A stretch of 64,000 bases of DNA from Achromobacter spanius (GTDB lineage: Bacteria > Pseudomonadota > Gammaproteobacteria > Burkholderiales > Burkholderiaceae_B), in NCBI RefSeq assembly GCF_029637605.1, contig NZ_CP121261.1, positions 744,001-808,000 on the forward strand, in the 5' to 3' direction. Shown here piece after piece: positions 53,370-62,240 of the stretch. Numbering within the stretch: position 1 is the first letter of the stretch; each line of letters opens with the position of its first letter. A program made the position numbers and the translations under genes. Under the pieces are notes generated by a model that had not been told where the DNA came from, made no database searches, and saw only the letters and a list, made by a program, of their open reading frames with translations.

Positions 53370-56123
53370 TTATTTGCCGCCCGCCGGTCGTGGCTTGATG
53401 GCCGCGGGCTTGATCAGCTTGATGCCCCGTGCGGCGTTATAGCCGTGGATCTCCTTCACATCCAGCTTGCGCATGAACTCGATGGTGTCGGCCTCGATGA
53501 TCTGGCCGGGCACCATGATGGGAAAGCCGGGGGGATACGGAATCACGAAGTTCGCCGACACCAGCTCGGGGCCGTTGGACAGGCGGTCATCCAGTGCGGC
53601 AGCCGACAGCGGGATGTACTCGCATTCGTCTTCGTTATAGGCCGCGAAGAACGCGGTGCGTATGTCGCCCTCGGACGTGGCGCTGGCGGAATTGTCGCGG
53701 TATCCGTCGTGAAAGCGGCTGAAGTTGGGCAAGCTGGGAACGTCTTCCATCAGGCCACGCACTTTCGCGGCGAACGCGGCTTGCTCGGCTTCACCGCCTT
53801 CCTTCAACCTGGCTTCAATCGACCCGGATATTTCAAGCAGCACCTTGATCAGCGCCGCGACGTCGCTGCGCGTGTTGTTGATATTGCTTTGCAACAGCAC
53901 GCTGTTGCGCGAGGTCTTGTTCAACTGGATGTTGTATTTGGACGCCAACAGGTTCTTGAAGGCGGTGCCGTCGTATCCCGCCGTGCCGCACACCAACGTC
54001 ATACGCGTCGGATCCAGGCAGAACTCATCATTCTTCAGGGCTTGCACCGCCGTCAGCCAGTTCATGCCGGGCGCCAGGTAATCCGAGAACCCTGAAGGGC
54101 GAAACTCGTCCGGAATCATCTTGCTGACGCCCAGCACGCTGAAGTACTTCGAGATGATCGGGTGCTTGGCGATTTCACGCCGAATGGCCAGCGCAACCTC
54201 GATGGCGCGCATGACCAGCTCGTATCCCTCAAGCTCCATTTGCCGGCGCGCCACATCCAGCGACGCGATGATCTGCGCATTGGGCGATGTGGACGCATGA
54301 ATGAACACGGCCTCGTGAAACGCCGAAATGTGGTGCTCGTAGTCTTCGTCGCGCACGGCCACCAGCGAGCCCTGGCGCAGGCTGGACATGGATTTGTGCA
54401 CGGAATCGGTCTCGTACACGCGTACCCGCATGGTCTTGGGGTTTGGCACCAACTGTCGGTCCAGCAAACTTGCGTCCTTCGGGTCCAGATCTTCTCCCAG
54501 TTCCTCGGCCTGCTCGTCCCAGGCTTGCTGGGCGGCAGGATCATCGCGCCACTGCTCCAGGGCAGCAGCCGCGCCCATGCCGGTGCGCGGGCGCAGGAAC
54601 GGCGACCACCGCGCAAAGCCGAACCACGCTTCATCCCAAAGAAAGATCAGGTCTGGCTTGATGGCCAGGCATTCCATCATCACCTGACGGGTGTTGTAGA
54701 TGTGGCCGTCAAACGTGCAATTGGTCAGCGTCACCATGACCACCTTGTCCAGCCTTCCTTCGGCCTTCAAGTCCAGCAACGCCTGTTTGATGGTGCGCAG
54801 CGGCACCGCGCCGTACATCGAGTATTCGGTCATGGGATAGGCTTCCACATACAGGGGCTGCGCCCCGGACAGCACCATTCCATAGTGATGGGACTTGTGG
54901 CAGTTGCGGTCGACGATGACGATGTCGCCCGGCTTGGTCACCGCCTGATAGACCATCTTGTTCGAGGTGGACGTGCCATTGGTGACGAAGTAGACATGGT
55001 CCGCGCCCACCGCGCGCGCGAACTTCTCTTGGGCGATCTTGATGTTGCCCGTGGGCTCCAGCATGCTGTCCAGCCCGCCGGTTGTGGCGGAGGTCTCGGC
55101 CAGGAACAGGTTCAAGCCGTAGAACTCGCCAAAGTCCCTTACCCAATTCGACTTGATGATGGACTTTCCGCGTGCAATGGGTAGCGCGTGGAAGGTGCTG
55201 ATCGGCCGTAGTGCATAGTGCTTCAGGTTGTCGAAGTACGGCGTCGTCTGACGCTCGCGCACGCCTTCCAGAACGCTCAGATGCACCTCGATGGGTTCCT
55301 CGGCCTCGTAGAACAGGCGGCGAATCGACGAGGCCGCGGGGTCGCCCGCAAGCTGTTCGACCTTGCGGTCCGTCAGCATGTAGATATCCAGTTCCGGCCT
55401 GATGTTGGCGATGATGCGCGCCAGCCTGACGCCCATCCCGGCCGGCGCCTTGGAGGTATCCAGGTGCCGGTAGATGTCCAGGAAGTGTTTCAGCAATGGC
55501 ACGTCATGCGCCGACGCCATGGAAATGCCGTCATAGATGACGACGGCCTCGATTTTTCCGTTCAGTATCGTGGCCAGGATGGCATCTTCGAAACTGCCTA
55601 CCAGCACCGGCTCATACACCAGGCCGTCGTCAGCGCGTCGCAAGTGACGCAGTTCCTGGCATATCGCCGCCGAGCGCGAGGCCGACATCGGCGACACCAG
55701 CAGCACTTCAAAATAGGGCGGCCGCGCGGCTTGCCCGCCCAAGCCGGGCAGCAGGTGCTCCTGCGCGTCGGACGAGTCATCCGTTGCCTGCCATTCACTG
55801 TCTTGGTAGCGGTAGCTGCCCGACAGCATGGCGTTGCTCATGCGTAGGATCAGCCGCGCCGTGCCCATCGCGTCGTGCTCCGCTAGCCGTTCTTCCAACG
55901 CGCGCAACAGATGCGTGCCCGGATACGCGAAGTAGCTTTCCATGGGCAGCAAATCGTTCAGCGCTTCTTGCACGGCGGCGGCGCCAGCGTGGCCTTTGCC
56001 GCCGCGCGCTTCGCCCGCCCAGGATTGCGCCTTCGCATTCATATCGCGCCACCTGTCCAAACGCGCAGCGGAGTTTGAGAACAGGTGGTCCAAGTGGTGA
56101 CTGTCGTCCGCGTTGCTCGTCAT
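53370..56123 (-). CDS. Orn/Lys/Arg decarboxylase-type PLP enzyme, 917 aa
   Basis: A large fold-type I PLP decarboxylase. The N-terminal wing domain (about 140-290) is followed by the catalytic domain. In it, TNGTSTSNKMVYQA contacts the PLP phosphate, D497 is in LFLWDEAWFGFARWSPFLRPR, and K577 is the Schiff-base lysine in TDSVHKSMSSLRQGS. The C-terminal domain ends in PPGFPIMVPGQIIE. At 917 residues it is longer than the usual 710-760; extra length lies in the N-terminus and in an insert at about 515-560. The amino acid decarboxylated cannot be read. The AspT antiporter gene lies 76 bp upstream on the same strand, suggesting a decarboxylation/antiport couple. Confidence 0.88.
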   Translation of the reverse strand: MTSNADDSHHLDHLFSNSAARLDRWRDMNAKAQSWAGEARGGKGHAGAAAVQEALNDLLPMESYFAYPGTHLLRALEERLAEHDAMGTARLILRMSNAMLSGSYRYQDSEWQATDDSSDAQEHLLPGLGGQAARPPYFEVLLVSPMSASRSAAICQELRHLRRADDGLVYEPVLVGSFEDAILATILNGKIEAVVIYDGISMASAHDVPLLKHFLDIYRHLDTSKAPAGMGVRLARIIANIRPELDIYMLTDRKVEQLAGDPAASSIRRLFYEAEEPIEVHLSVLEGVRERQTTPYFDNLKHYALRPISTFHALPIARGKSIIKSNWVRDFGEFYGLNLFLAETSATTGGLDSMLEPTGNIKIAQEKFARAVGADHVYFVTNGTSTSNKMVYQAVTKPGDIVIVDRNCHKSHHYGMVLSGAQPLYVEAYPMTEYSMYGAVPLRTIKQALLDLKAEGRLDKVVMVTLTNCTFDGHIYNTRQVMMECLAIKPDLIFLWDEAWFGFARWSPFLRPRTGMGAAAALEQWRDDPAAQQAWDEQAEELGEDLDPKDASLLDRQLVPNPKTMRVRVYETDSVHKSMSSLRQGSLVAVRDEDYEHHISAFHEAVFIHASTSPNAQIIASLDVARRQMELEGYELVMRAIEVALAIRREIAKHPIISKYFSVLGVSKMIPDEFRPSGFSDYLAPGMNWLTAVQALKNDEFCLDPTRMTLVCGTAGYDGTAFKNLLASKYNIQLNKTSRNSVLLQSNINNTRSDVAALIKVLLEISGSIEARLKEGGEAEQAAFAAKVRGLMEDVPSLPNFSRFHDGYRDNSASATSEGDIRTAFFAAYNEDECEYIPLSAAALDDRLSNGPELVSANFVIPYPPGFPIMVPGQIIEADTIEFMRKLDVKEIHGYNAARGIKLIKPAAIKPRPAGGK

Positions 56124-56199
56124 GGCATTTCCCTTTGGTGGCTATCCCACACGCTTGCCGCGCAGGCGCAACAGGGGCGGCGGGGGTGGTTGTCGTTTT

Positions 56200-57888
56200 C
56201 TAAGAAAGAATGATGATGATCACCATGCCCCAGATCGTCAGCAGCGTGTTTCCAACCGCGTAGGTGACGGTGTAGCCCAGCCCCGGAACCTGGCTCTTGG
56301 CGGCATCGCACACCATGCCTAGCGCGGCGGTGGTGGTGCGCGAGCCCGCGCAAATCCCCAGGATCAAGGCGGGGTCAAAGCGGAACACGTACTTGGCCAG
56401 CAACATGCCGCCTATCAACGGCACGGCCGTTGCAAAGATTCCCCACAGGAACAGGCTGATGCCAAGCTTTTGAAGCCCGGCCACGAAGCCTGGGCCGGCG
56501 GATATGCCCACCACCGCGATGAACACGTTTAAACCCACCGAATTCATGAACCACAAGGTCGGCTCGGGGATGCGCCCGAAGGTGGGATGAATCGCCCGGA
56601 ACCAGCCGAACACAATGCCGGCGATCAGGGCACCGCCCGCCGTGGAAAGCGTGATGGGAATGCCGCTGACATTGATCACAATGGCGCCGATCAGCGCACC
56701 CAGCGTGATCGCCAGTGACATGAACGCGACGTCCGTCACGGTGGTCGGCCGGTCCACATAGCCCAGTTGCTTGGCGGTGGCATTGATGTCCTGGGTGCGC
56801 CCGACGACCGTGATGACGTCGCCGCGAAACAGCTGGGTCTTGGGCAGCACGGGAATGGGGGTTTCAGTCGGGCCGCGCCGAATCCGTTTCAGGAACACGC
56901 CACGGGCGCCCGGCCACTTGGCCAGTTCTTCGAGTGGCTTGCCGTCCACTTTCTTGTTTGAAACGTAGATGTCCACGCCCTCGGTCTTGATGTCCAGAAG
57001 CTCGGCATCTTCGACTTCGCGGCCGGCGGGTCCAAGCCGCTCGATCAACTGATTGCGTTTGCCGCCGATGGCGACGATGTCGCCCGCTTCGATCATCGTG
57101 GTCAGATCCACCTCGATGACGGCGCCACCCCGGCGTATGCGTTCCACGAATGCGCGATATCCCGTCTGCGTCCCAGCTTCGATCTCGCCAATGGTCTTGC
57201 CGATGAAAGGGCTTTCCGGCGCCACTGAGTAGGCCCGTACCTCGAATTCGTACCACTGAGTGGCGTCAGCCGCGCCGCCGCCTGCACCAAGCTTCTGTTC
57301 ATAGGCTTTGCAGGCCGCCACCAGGTCGATGCCCAGCAGCTTTGGTCCGATCTGCGCCAGTATGATCGCCGAGCCCACCGTGCCAAAAATGTAAGTCACG
57401 GCATACGCGATGGGCATGGCGTCCAGCAAGGCCTGCGTTTCCTCGGGGGTTTGCCCCAGACGGTTGATCGCGTCTGTCGCCAAGCCCATCGACGCCGAAA
57501 TGGTCTGCGAGCCGGCGAATAGCCCCGCGGCCGAACCCAGGTCATAGCCCGCAAGGATCGCCGCAATAGCAGCCGCCCCTAGAGACAGCAGCGCCATCAA
57601 CACGGCAAAGATCGCTTGAGGCAAGCCGTCCTTGGCAATGCCCCGCACGAACTGGGGACCGACGCCGTATCCGACGGCAAACAGGAACATCAGGAAAAAG
57701 ACCGACTTCACATTGGGTGAAATCTTCACGCCCAGAATGCCGATACCAATCGCCACCAGCAGGGTGGCGGTGACGGCGCCAAGGCTGAATCCCTTGAAGC
57801 TCTTGCCCCCGATCCAGTAGCCGATCCCCAACGCCAGGAAAATGGCGATCTCTGGATAGGCTTTCAAGGTTGCAACAAACCAGGTCAT
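56200..57888 (-). CDS. aspT: aspartate-alanine antiporter family transporter
   Basis: A 562-residue AAEx-family transporter. Two five- to six-helix halves flank a large cytoplasmic region with two TrkA_C (RCK-C) domains (about 205-285 and 290-375: [21 protein letters not shown] and VFLKRIRRG...[14 protein letters not shown]). Conserved GxxxG-rich helices such as [16 protein letters not shown] and [16 protein letters not shown] are present. AspT exchanges aspartate for alanine; here it precedes a decarboxylase gene on the same strand, so the real pair may be that enzyme's substrate and product. The start at 57888 (AAGGAGAAGG before it) was chosen over 57975. Confidence 0.92.
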   Translation of the reverse strand: MTWFVATLKAYPEIAIFLALGIGYWIGGKSFKGFSLGAVTATLLVAIGIGILGVKISPNVKSVFFLMFLFAVGYGVGPQFVRGIAKDGLPQAIFAVLMALLSLGAAAIAAILAGYDLGSAAGLFAGSQTISASMGLATDAINRLGQTPEETQALLDAMPIAYAVTYIFGTVGSAIILAQIGPKLLGIDLVAACKAYEQKLGAGGGAADATQWYEFEVRAYSVAPESPFIGKTIGEIEAGTQTGYRAFVERIRRGGAVIEVDLTTMIEAGDIVAIGGKRNQLIERLGPAGREVEDAELLDIKTEGVDIYVSNKKVDGKPLEELAKWPGARGVFLKRIRRGPTETPIPVLPKTQLFRGDVITVVGRTQDINATAKQLGYVDRPTTVTDVAFMSLAITLGALIGAIVINVSGIPITLSTAGGALIAGIVFGWFRAIHPTFGRIPEPTLWFMNSVGLNVFIAVVGISAGPGFVAGLQKLGISLFLWGIFATAVPLIGGMLLAKYVFRFDPALILGICAGSRTTTAALGMVCDAAKSQVPGLGYTVTYAVGNTLLTIWGMVIIIILS

Positions 57889-58142
57889 GTCCTTCTCCTT
57901 TGTGGATATCCGTAATCGGTGACGAAGAAGCATGCGAAGTGCGGGGCACGCCGAGGACGGCCGTGTTGAGCACACTATGGATCACGCCGGCATGGCTTTT
58001 CGCATTGACTCAGCATCGATGTTGATCCTCGTCAACTATTTGCTTCACCAGACCGGATGGGTCACGCAACGATTCGGCCGGGCTCAATAAAATGCAGATA
58101 AGCCGTCAGGGATAGGCACGCGATGCCTGGGAGCCAGATGCC
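57889..58142. other. promoter region of aspT-decarboxylase operon
   Basis: No convincing gene here. It holds a FNR/ANR-like dyad at 58022-58035 and several short AT-richer stretches. The gap to the PPK2 gene end (58420) otherwise contains only a weak open frame at 58143-58445. Confidence 0.5.
58022..58035. promoter_or_regulatory. candidate FNR/ANR box upstream of aspT
   Basis: TTGATCCTCGTCAA matches the FNR/ANR consensus TTGAT-N4-ATCAA at nine of ten defined positions. It lies 134 bp before the aspT start. It suggests oxygen-limited expression of the antiporter-decarboxylase operon. Confidence 0.45.
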
Positions 58143-58445
58143 ATGACCACAATGAAGACAATCCCGCCCAGTGAATACGTCAAGCTTCTAAACAGCTTGA
58201 ATGGGAAGGCAAACCCGGGCTGTAACGGGCAGTTGGTTACCTATACGGTCAGCGGGCTGAACCTGGACCAGCGTACGCACCTCAACATTCCTCGCGACGC
58301 ATGGTCTGCGTCGGCGTCTTCAATGCTTAAGCTTCGGCGCCGAGGAATATTCTGTTTTCCTATCCTGGCGCCGCTTGACGAGCCCCGCCCATCTCGGCCA
58401 TATCGCCGGCCCGCTCTGGCTAGAACTTCTGTGGAACTTGCCTGA
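58143..58445 (+). CDS. weak open frame, 100 aa, possibly not a gene
   Basis: ATG at 58143. The first half (MTTMKTIPPSEYVKLLNSLN, then GCNGQLVTYTVSGLNLDQRTHLNIP) has protein-like composition. The second half turns into an Arg/Pro/Ser-rich tail and overlaps the 3' end of the PPK2 gene by 26 bp. No family recognised. It could be a small gene with a degraded end. Confidence 0.25.
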   Translation: MTTMKTIPPSEYVKLLNSLNGKANPGCNGQLVTYTVSGLNLDQRTHLNIPRDAWSASASSMLKLRRRGIFCFPILAPLDEPRPSRPYRRPALARTSVELA

Positions 58446-59268
58446 TCGTGTGGGTAGGCTCGCGGTAGCCTTGCGGCTTTTGCCGCTTGGGTAACGTGAT
58501 TTTTTCCCTGGGCAGCGCCTTATACGGAATGCTCTGCAGGATGTGGCTGATGATGTTCAAGCGCACCCGCTTCTTGTTATTGGAATCCGCAATAAACCAG
58601 GGCGCCAAACCCGTATCCGTGGCCGCGAACATGTCGTCGCGCGCACGGGAATAGTCATACCAGTGGCTGTAAGAATCCAGATCCAGTTTGGATAGCTTCC
58701 AGATCTTGCGCTCGTCGTGGATGCGCGCTTGGAGCCGGCGCGTTTGTTCTTCTTCGCTGACTTCCAGCCAGTACTTGAGCAGGATGATTCCAGATTCAGT
58801 GAGGGCGCGCTCCACCAGCGGCACCGCCTTCAAGAAGCCCTTGGCCTCTTCCTTGGTACAAAAGCCCAGCACCCGTTCCACCCCGGCGCGGTTGTACCAG
58901 CTACGGTCAAAAATCACGATTTCGCCGGCGGCGGGCAAGAGGGGAAGGTACCGTTGCATATACATCTGGGTCTTCTCGCGATCCGTGGGTGCGGGCAGCG
59001 CGATGACACGGAAGACGCGCGGGCTGACGCGGGCTGTGATGGCCTTGATCGTGCCTCCTTTGCCAGCGCCATCGCGTCCTTCAAAAATAATGCACACCTT
59101 GGCGCCCGTGTGGACGACCCATTGTTGAAGCTTGACCAGTTCAACGTGTAGCTGCGCCAATTCTTCTTCGTATCGTTTGCCCGATAACGCAGGCTTTTCA
59201 GGCGTGCCGTCGTCCTCCGCATCCTGCTTCTTAGTCGTGTTCTTTTCAGCCATCTTCTTCTTAGCCAT
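58420..59268 (-). CDS. ppk2: polyphosphate kinase 2
   Basis: A 282-residue PPK2. The Lys-rich N-terminus is followed by the P-loop kinase domain: Walker A GRDGAGKGG (64-72), Walker B region IFDRSWYNRAGVERV (D121), lid segment KYWLEVSEEEQTRRLQARI and the DDMFAATDTGLAPWFIADSNNKKRVRLN ending. PPK2 enzymes use polyphosphate to phosphorylate nucleotides; single-domain class I members mostly make GTP/ATP from diphosphates. The ATG at 59268 follows AGGAGTGAAATC on the - strand. It is adjacent to the antiporter-decarboxylase operon on the same strand. Confidence 0.93.
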   Translation of the reverse strand: MAKKKMAEKNTTKKQDAEDDGTPEKPALSGKRYEEELAQLHVELVKLQQWVVHTGAKVCIIFEGRDGAGKGGTIKAITARVSPRVFRVIALPAPTDREKTQMYMQRYLPLLPAAGEIVIFDRSWYNRAGVERVLGFCTKEEAKGFLKAVPLVERALTESGIILLKYWLEVSEEEQTRRLQARIHDERKIWKLSKLDLDSYSHWYDYSRARDDMFAATDTGLAPWFIADSNNKKRVRLNIISHILQSIPYKALPREKITLPKRQKPQGYREPTHTIRQVPQKF

Positions 59269-59421
59269 GATTTCACTCCTCAACCCGTTGTGCGAGTCCA
59301 ATGGGAAGCATCAATGTGACCAGTGCAGGCGTCCGGCGTTGATTGTGAACGCAGTTAAAGCCTTACGTCCATGATGATTCCGGCGAAAAGCTGTAAGGAA
59401 CGAAATCGGGCGTGCCCGGCG

Positions 59422-60339
59422 TTATTGCTGATGCAGCCGGTGCCGCGTTTGTGAGGGCGTTTCCAGGAACAATCTGCGGTAATGGGCCGCCGCATAGGTG
59501 GAATACGCATACCCATGCTGAAGAAAACAATCCGCCACCGTCATGCGCGGGTCACGGTTTTTAGCAAGATCCAGATAAACGTCATGCAGCTTGCGCAGGC
59601 ACAGATAATGCCCCGGGCCCATGCCGAAACACGCCAGGAAAAAGTCTCGCAAGCTGCGCTCGCTGATTCTCAAGGCTTTGCACAGATCGTTGACATGCGC
59701 GGTGGCGTTTTGCTCACGAAAAACCGTCAAAGCGGATTCGCAGAGCTTGGACGTGGATATCGAGGGGCGTCCCCGGCACCTTTCAACCGGGGTGCGGGAA
59801 GCGATCAGGTCAAACAAACGCTGCTCGATCAGACGGCGGCCAATTTCCGGCGGGCATGACGGCGCCATGGACGTGATGGCGGCATCACGCAAGGCCGCTA
59901 CCTGCAAATAGTCGGTATGCAGCGTGCTTTCCGCGTCGGCCCAGCGCCGCAGTGTCTGGGCCGTAAAGCCGCTGCCCAAAAACAAGTCCGAACCGAGCGG
60001 CAGGGCAATCATGATCCACTCATTGGGCCCCGCCGACCGAAAGGCGTAGCCCCTGGACGGCGCCAAAATGCCGACGGCATCCTCAGAAAAAGGCAGGCCG
60101 TTCAGCCATGTTGGACTTAAAGACGGTTGCGACAACAGCAGTGTCAGATGCGTGGGGCGGCCCATCGCTTCGCATAAGTTTGGCGCCGCCGCCACGCCAC
60201 GTTGAACGCCGATTCCACTCACATCAATATGGCCGATACGCCATTCCTTACCGCCAGGCCCCAGCAGGAATACCCTGGCGTGCGCCGCCAGGATCGCTTG
60301 CGCATACGAATCAAACGACTCGAAATGATGAAGATTCAT
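59422..60339 (-). CDS. AraC-family transcriptional regulator
   Basis: A 305-residue regulator with a C-terminal AraC HTH pair (about 205-305: VNDLCKALRISERSLRDFFLACFGMGPGHYLCLRKLHDV, then TVADCFLQHGYAYSTYAAAHYRRLFLETP). The N-terminal cupin-like part shows no known ligand site. It is divergent from the DUF3302/HlyD/outer-membrane-factor genes (234 bp) and may control them. Confidence 0.88.
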   Translation of the reverse strand: MNLHHFESFDSYAQAILAAHARVFLLGPGGKEWRIGHIDVSGIGVQRGVAAAPNLCEAMGRPTHLTLLLSQPSLSPTWLNGLPFSEDAVGILAPSRGYAFRSAGPNEWIMIALPLGSDLFLGSGFTAQTLRRWADAESTLHTDYLQVAALRDAAITSMAPSCPPEIGRRLIEQRLFDLIASRTPVERCRGRPSISTSKLCESALTVFREQNATAHVNDLCKALRISERSLRDFFLACFGMGPGHYLCLRKLHDVYLDLAKNRDPRMTVADCFLQHGYAYSTYAAAHYRRLFLETPSQTRHRLHQQ

Positions 60340-60573
60340 ATCTTCCTCTGGGCGCTGTAACTAACGGCATTTTGCCGAAATTAGCATGGACATTGCGAGC
60401 AGTCAGTAGCAACAATGCAATTCAAGTTCGCGCGATATTCGGGGCCGTCAATGCCGATTATGAAAGGGTACGACGGTAATTATCCCGCGCGGACCTTGCA
60501 TGAGCATCCTGATAAAAAGACTATCCCGGTGGCAAGCTGAATGCATCATTTCCATTGGGGAAAGGGGCGCTAA

Positions 60574-61074
60574 ATGTTTCTTCCCACATTGCGGTCCAGA
60601 CTCGTCGCTGCCTTGGCCATCGCGACGACACTCATTCCCATGACGGCACACGCCGTATCCGCGCATCTGGAAGACTCGATTGCCGATGTGCTCGTCTGGG
60701 TTGTGCTGGTGATGGTCCCGATACTGGCCATCTGGATATTCTGGAAACTCCACGTCCTGCCGGAAGTCATTGCCGAGAAACGGCATCATCCCCAAGCCGA
60801 TGCCATCAAGGCGCTGTGCCTGATGTCGCTGGTGTTTGGCGGAATGCTGTGGCCCTTTGCCTGGCTGTGGGCATACACGAAGCCGGTGGGGTACCGGCTG
60901 GCGTACGGCCGGGACAAGCACGATCACTATTACCAGGAGATAAGCGCCGAGGAAGACAAAGCGGCGACCGAGCGCAAGCCAGGAAGCGGCAACAGTCCAC
61001 AACCGGAAGCACGACAGGAAGCACGACAGGAAGCACGACAGGAAGCACGACCCGGTCCCGAAACTGCTAGTTGA
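60574..61074 (+). CDS. DUF3302 inner-membrane protein (YiaW-like) with EARQ repeats
   Basis: A 166-residue protein. A signal-like first helix (about 7-25) and two membrane helices (about 35-58 and 80-102) match DUF3302 (YiaW), including LEDSIADVLVWVVLVMVPILAIWIFWKLHVLPEVIAEKRHHPQADAIKALCLMSLVFGGMLWPFAWLW. The C-terminus is unusual: four consecutive E-A-R-Q/P tetrapeptides encoded by a 12-bp tandem repeat. DUF3302 genes accompany HlyD-type genes (yiaV) in many genomes; here the HlyD-type gene follows 12 nt later. Confidence 0.85.
   Translation: MFLPTLRSRLVAALAIATTLIPMTAHAVSAHLEDSIADVLVWVVLVMVPILAIWIFWKLHVLPEVIAEKRHHPQADAIKALCLMSLVFGGMLWPFAWLWAYTKPVGYRLAYGRDKHDHYYQEISAEEDKAATERKPGSGNSPQPEARQEARQEARQEARPGPETAS
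61006..61053 (+). repeat. 12-bp tandem repeat in the DUF3302 gene
   Basis: Four copies of GAAGCACGACAG at 61006-61017, 61018-61029, 61030-61041 and 61042-61053 (last copy ends ACC), in frame, encoding EARQ three times then EARP. Confidence 0.92.
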
Positions 61075-61086
61075 CGAGGGGTTGCA

Positions 61087-62229
61087 ATGCTTGAGCTCAT
61101 TGCCGGCGTATATGGGCTGTTGGTTTGGCTTGTCTTTATCAAGCTGAAGCTGCTCCCGTGGAACATCCAATCGCAGGTTGGCGTGGTCGCCGTGGGTGTG
61201 GCCGGCTTGGTGGCGCTTGTGCTGACGATCAATGTCGTCACGCCCTCGTCGAGCGAGGTGCGGGTGGTTAACTATGTGGTCGAAATCGTGCCCAGGGTGA
61301 CGGGGCGCGTGGTGGAAATTCCCGTGGAAGGCAATCGGCTGATCAAAAAAGGCGACGTACTGCTGCGCCTGGACGCCGAGCCTTATCAACTGAAGGTCAG
61401 GCAGCTTGAAGCCAAGCTTATCGATGCGCAAGCGAACCAGCAGTCCCTGGACCGCGACCTGTCGGCGGCGCAATCGATGACGGCAGCCGCCCTGGCGCAA
61501 GTGGAATTGACCCGTATGCGTTTGCGCCAAAGCACCGCCTTGGCCGCGCGCGGGGCGGGCAGCCAATACGACGTGCAAAGCTTCCAAAGTGAATTGAAGG
61601 TACGGATCGCCAACTGGGAAGCGGCGCGCGAAGCGGAACAAAAGGTCCGGCTGAACGTATCAGCCATTGTGGATGGCGACCAGGTTGCGGTGGCCCAGGT
61701 CAAGGCCGAGCTCGATACCGCCAAATGGGAACTGGCGCAGACCACGCTCTACGCACCCGCGGATGGGTATGCCATCAACTTACAGGCGCGCGTGGGTTCC
61801 TACGCCGCCGCGATACCGTTGCGTCCCATCATGTCGTTCGTCGAGACCACGCAGCAGGTGATCGCCTTCTTCGATCAGAACCAACTCACGAAAGTAAAGC
61901 CCGGCAACGAGGTCGAGGTGTCGCTACGCACTGTCCCCGGCCACATCTTCAAGGGCAAGGTGGATTCGATTGTCTGGGCCACTTCCCAGGGCCAGTTCCA
62001 GGCATCCGGCGTGCTGCCCGGTACGACTTCCGAAGGCGGCCACGCGGCCGCGCCCATGCAGTTTGCCGTGCGCATCGACCTTGAAACGCCGCAGGACATG
62101 GCGCTGGCAATGGGCGCGCGCGGCCGGGCCGCCATCTACACAGACAGTCTGGGGATGCTGCATATGGTGCGCAAGGTTGTCGTCCGCGTCTCCGCGAAGC
62201 TGGATTACCTGGTCCTTAAGCTTCATTGA
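61087..62229 (+). CDS. HlyD-family membrane-fusion protein (YiaV-like)
   Basis: A 380-residue periplasmic adaptor with two N-terminal membrane helices (about 3-20 and 30-55), a first lipoyl half (VEIVPRVTGRVVEIPVEGNRLIKKGDVLLRLDAEPY), a long coiled-coil hairpin (about 100-200), a second lipoyl half (YAPADGYAINLQARVGSY) and beta-barrel/MP domains (ATSQGQFQASGVLPGTT...MGARGRAAIYTDSLG). It is the YiaV type, which lacks a neighbouring transporter. It probably bridges the DUF3302 inner-membrane protein to the outer-membrane factor encoded next. Confidence 0.92.
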   Translation: MLELIAGVYGLLVWLVFIKLKLLPWNIQSQVGVVAVGVAGLVALVLTINVVTPSSSEVRVVNYVVEIVPRVTGRVVEIPVEGNRLIKKGDVLLRLDAEPYQLKVRQLEAKLIDAQANQQSLDRDLSAAQSMTAAALAQVELTRMRLRQSTALAARGAGSQYDVQSFQSELKVRIANWEAAREAEQKVRLNVSAIVDGDQVAVAQVKAELDTAKWELAQTTLYAPADGYAINLQARVGSYAAAIPLRPIMSFVETTQQVIAFFDQNQLTKVKPGNEVEVSLRTVPGHIFKGKVDSIVWATSQGQFQASGVLPGTTSEGGHAAAPMQFAVRIDLETPQDMALAMGARGRAAIYTDSLGMLHMVRKVVVRVSAKLDYLVLKLH

Positions 62230-62240
62230 CGGGGGCCTCC

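Noticed and set aside
59338..59351. TTGATTGTGAACGC upstream of ppk2 as a second FNR box
   Set aside because: Only the left half matches the consensus; the right half fits at two of five positions.
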